This document shows positions 5,441 through 5,683 of a stretch of DNA of 5,683 nucleotides, piece after piece. A model generated the notes under the pieces. That model made no database searches and had not been told where the DNA came from. It saw only the letters and a program-made list of their open reading frames with translations. Position numbers and translations under genes: made by a program. Numbering within the stretch: position 1 is the stretch's first letter; each line of letters starts with the position of its first letter. Source of the stretch: Flavobacteriaceae bacterium (lineage in GTDB: Bacteria > Bacteroidota > Bacteroidia > Flavobacteriales > Flavobacteriaceae); NCBI GenBank assembly GCA_016649785.1, contig JAENXB010000188.1, positions 1 through 5,683 on the forward strand, written 5' to 3'.

Positions 5441-5493
5441 GATTCATATTAGGATTATTTAAATTTTCATAATTCATTCTATCACCTTATGAT

Positions 5494-5683
5494 TCAGAAA
5501 AAAGCTAAGGCAGGGACAGCTATTTCCAGTTTTTTAGGACCGATAGCAGCTACCACCTTACTTATTTCACCTATATATTCCCCGTCAATTTGAAAGGAAA
5601 CAGGGGTTTTACAATTTATCCTGGCGTTATTTGTGGAAATAATTTCCGCAAATTCCGGGTCCATGGTAATTTGGTCATTCAAT
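5494..5683 (-). CDS. C-terminal end of a diacylglycerol/lipid kinase (YegS/DagK type), partial
   Basis: Only the last 62 or so residues are in the window; the gene continues past the right edge. The TTG at 5682-5680 that could be read as a start is almost certainly an internal leucine codon. The segment INCKTPVSFQIDGEYIGE (about residues 22-39 of this piece), followed by a hydrophobic strand and KKLEIAVPALAFF, matches the usual end of YegS/DagK lipid kinases. There a beta-rich C-terminal domain carries a conserved DGE and a terminal strand that typically reads like LKVLVP. Such enzymes phosphorylate diacylglycerol or related lipids using ATP. The catalytic GGDGT region would lie outside the window, so the assignment rests on this tail alone; a sphingosine-kinase-like relative cannot be excluded. 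Confidence 0.72.
   Translation of the reverse strand, partial: LNDQITMDPEFAEIISTNNARINCKTPVSFQIDGEYIGEISKVVAAIGPKKLEIAVPALAFF

Noticed and set aside
5494..5682. A complete 62-residue gene starting at TTG 5682
   Set aside because: The sequence matches the C-terminal end of a much longer lipid kinase, so the TTG is read as an internal leucine codon and the gene as cut by the window edge.

Overview
The window looks like chromosomal DNA from a member of the Bacteroidetes, most likely a marine-type Flavobacteriaceae. The grounds are AT-rich intergenic DNA, starts without clear Shine-Dalgarno sequences, promoter-like TAnnTTTGCA boxes, and protein types common in that family. These include a sigma factor paired with a four-helix membrane protein, a Cu/Zn superoxide dismutase lipoprotein with an extra CxxC, and an alpha/beta-hydrolase fused to OsmC. 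No rRNA, tRNA, CRISPR array, transposase or phage gene was seen.

Layout, left to right. Positions 1-23 hold what may be the first codons of a leftward gene, with a good promoter at 63-72. Positions 73-425 carry no gene: an A-rich, purine-skewed spacer with a recurring ATCAGGA word. On the minus strand, 1068-1562 (ECF sigma factor) and 426-1061 (four-helix membrane protein, possibly its regulator) form a two-gene operon with a 6-nt gap. A 374-nt divergent spacer (1563-1936) separates this from a plus-strand type II NADH dehydrogenase (1937-3244). The spacer holds an inverted repeat next to the sigma gene and a perfect Bacteroidetes promoter box inside an interrupted palindrome.

The dehydrogenase gene ends inside an array of 8-bp repeats. 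It converges on the minus-strand gene sodC (3488-4069), with a perfect 15-bp hairpin between them as the likely shared terminator. Upstream of sodC, also on the minus strand, lie the alpha/beta-hydrolase/OsmC fusion (4181-5398) and the 3' end of a lipid-kinase gene of the YegS/DagK type (5494-5683, cut by the window edge).

The functions share a loose theme of respiration and oxidative-stress defence: quinone reduction by NDH-2, superoxide removal by SodC, and peroxide or thiol chemistry suggested by OsmC. The genes are not one operon, and nothing in the sequence shows that they form a dedicated system. I see no convincing new multi-gene system. The items most worth a second look are non-coding: the interrupted palindrome with its embedded promoter, the 8-bp array that supplies stops in all three frames, and the operator-like inverted repeat in front of the sigma gene.
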